From: Fodinibacter sp963811825
GTDB lineage: Bacteria > Actinomycetota > Actinomycetes > Actinomycetales > Dermatophilaceae
Direction of reading: 5' to 3'
Length of the DNA: 64,000 nucleotides
Assembly: GCA_963811825.1 (NCBI GenBank)
Contig: CAWESS010000030.1
Span: 1-64,000, forward strand
Part shown: positions 61,702 to 64,000 of the stretch, in pieces
Position numbering within the stretch: the stretch's first letter is position 1
How the letters are laid out: every line of letters starts with the position of its first letter
The notes under the pieces: generated by a model
The model's input: only the letters and a program-made list of their open reading frames with translations
The model's database searches: none
What the model was told of the DNA's origin: nothing
Position numbers and translations under genes: made by a program

Positions 61702-64000
<2,299 letters not shown>

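Overview
This is a high-GC chromosomal segment from an actinobacterium, most likely of the order Micrococcales. The family is not resolvable from sequence alone; an Intrasporangiaceae-like organism would fit. The case rests on the very GC-rich codon use, a Zn-binding S14, adenylate kinase without a zinc lid, DUF4245 beside class I fumarase, a DUF222-HNH gene, cobalamin-dependent methylmalonyl-CoA mutase, and GTG/TTG starts with GTGA or TGATG gene junctions. Nothing looks like phage, IS or CRISPR, and I saw no tRNA or rRNA gene.

Layout. 1-25 kb is a mosaic of metabolic and accessory genes: a DUF4245 protein facing a sugar kinase, fumarase, two beta-carbonic anhydrases, a MOSC protein, a GH1 beta-glucosidase and an L-2-hydroxyglutarate oxidase-like gene; then glmM, rpsI and rplM on the other strand; an ArsR-type regulator with an MFS exporter and an LmeA-like protein; a large secreted GH13/X25 enzyme; a glycosyltransferase/TetR pair; a DUF222-HNH gene under a LexA box; an ABC-F ATPase, truA and a second MFS gene. 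25.4-49.4 kb is the S10-spc-alpha supercluster, transcribed leftwards from rpsJ to rplQ. It is interrupted between map and infA by mutA-mutB-meaB and a convergent fusion gene. 49.9-52.2 kb holds a secreted repeat protein and a membrane Ser/Thr kinase. 52.3-56.7 kb is the str operon (rpsL-rpsG-fusA-tuf). A GNAT gene follows, then rpoC and the 3' part of rpoB, which runs off the right edge.

Regulation that can be read. Four leftward ribosomal transcription units (rplM, infA, rpsJ, rpsL) have promoters whose -35 region carries a shared CGATTTGG-like word. There are also a 13-bp-periodic operator at the ArsR gene, a LacI-family operator at the amylase gene and an SOS box at the HNH gene.

Two observations stand out. 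First, the 9-mer GGATGCCGT was found 37 times by eye on both strands without strand bias. It is enriched between genes and sits as inverted pairs in hairpins between rplO/secY, after rpsI and between rpoB/rpoC, with a variant pair between rpsG/fusA. Its organisation resembles the DNA-uptake sequences of Neisseria and Haemophilus, but its role here is unknown. Second, a CTP-synthase-C-terminal-like amidotransferase domain is fused to a CPBP membrane-protease domain. Separately, five genes between 3.3 and 20.4 kb need ten single-base indels to read as full-length proteins, while the 40 kb of housekeeping genes need none. This is either local decay or local assembly error.
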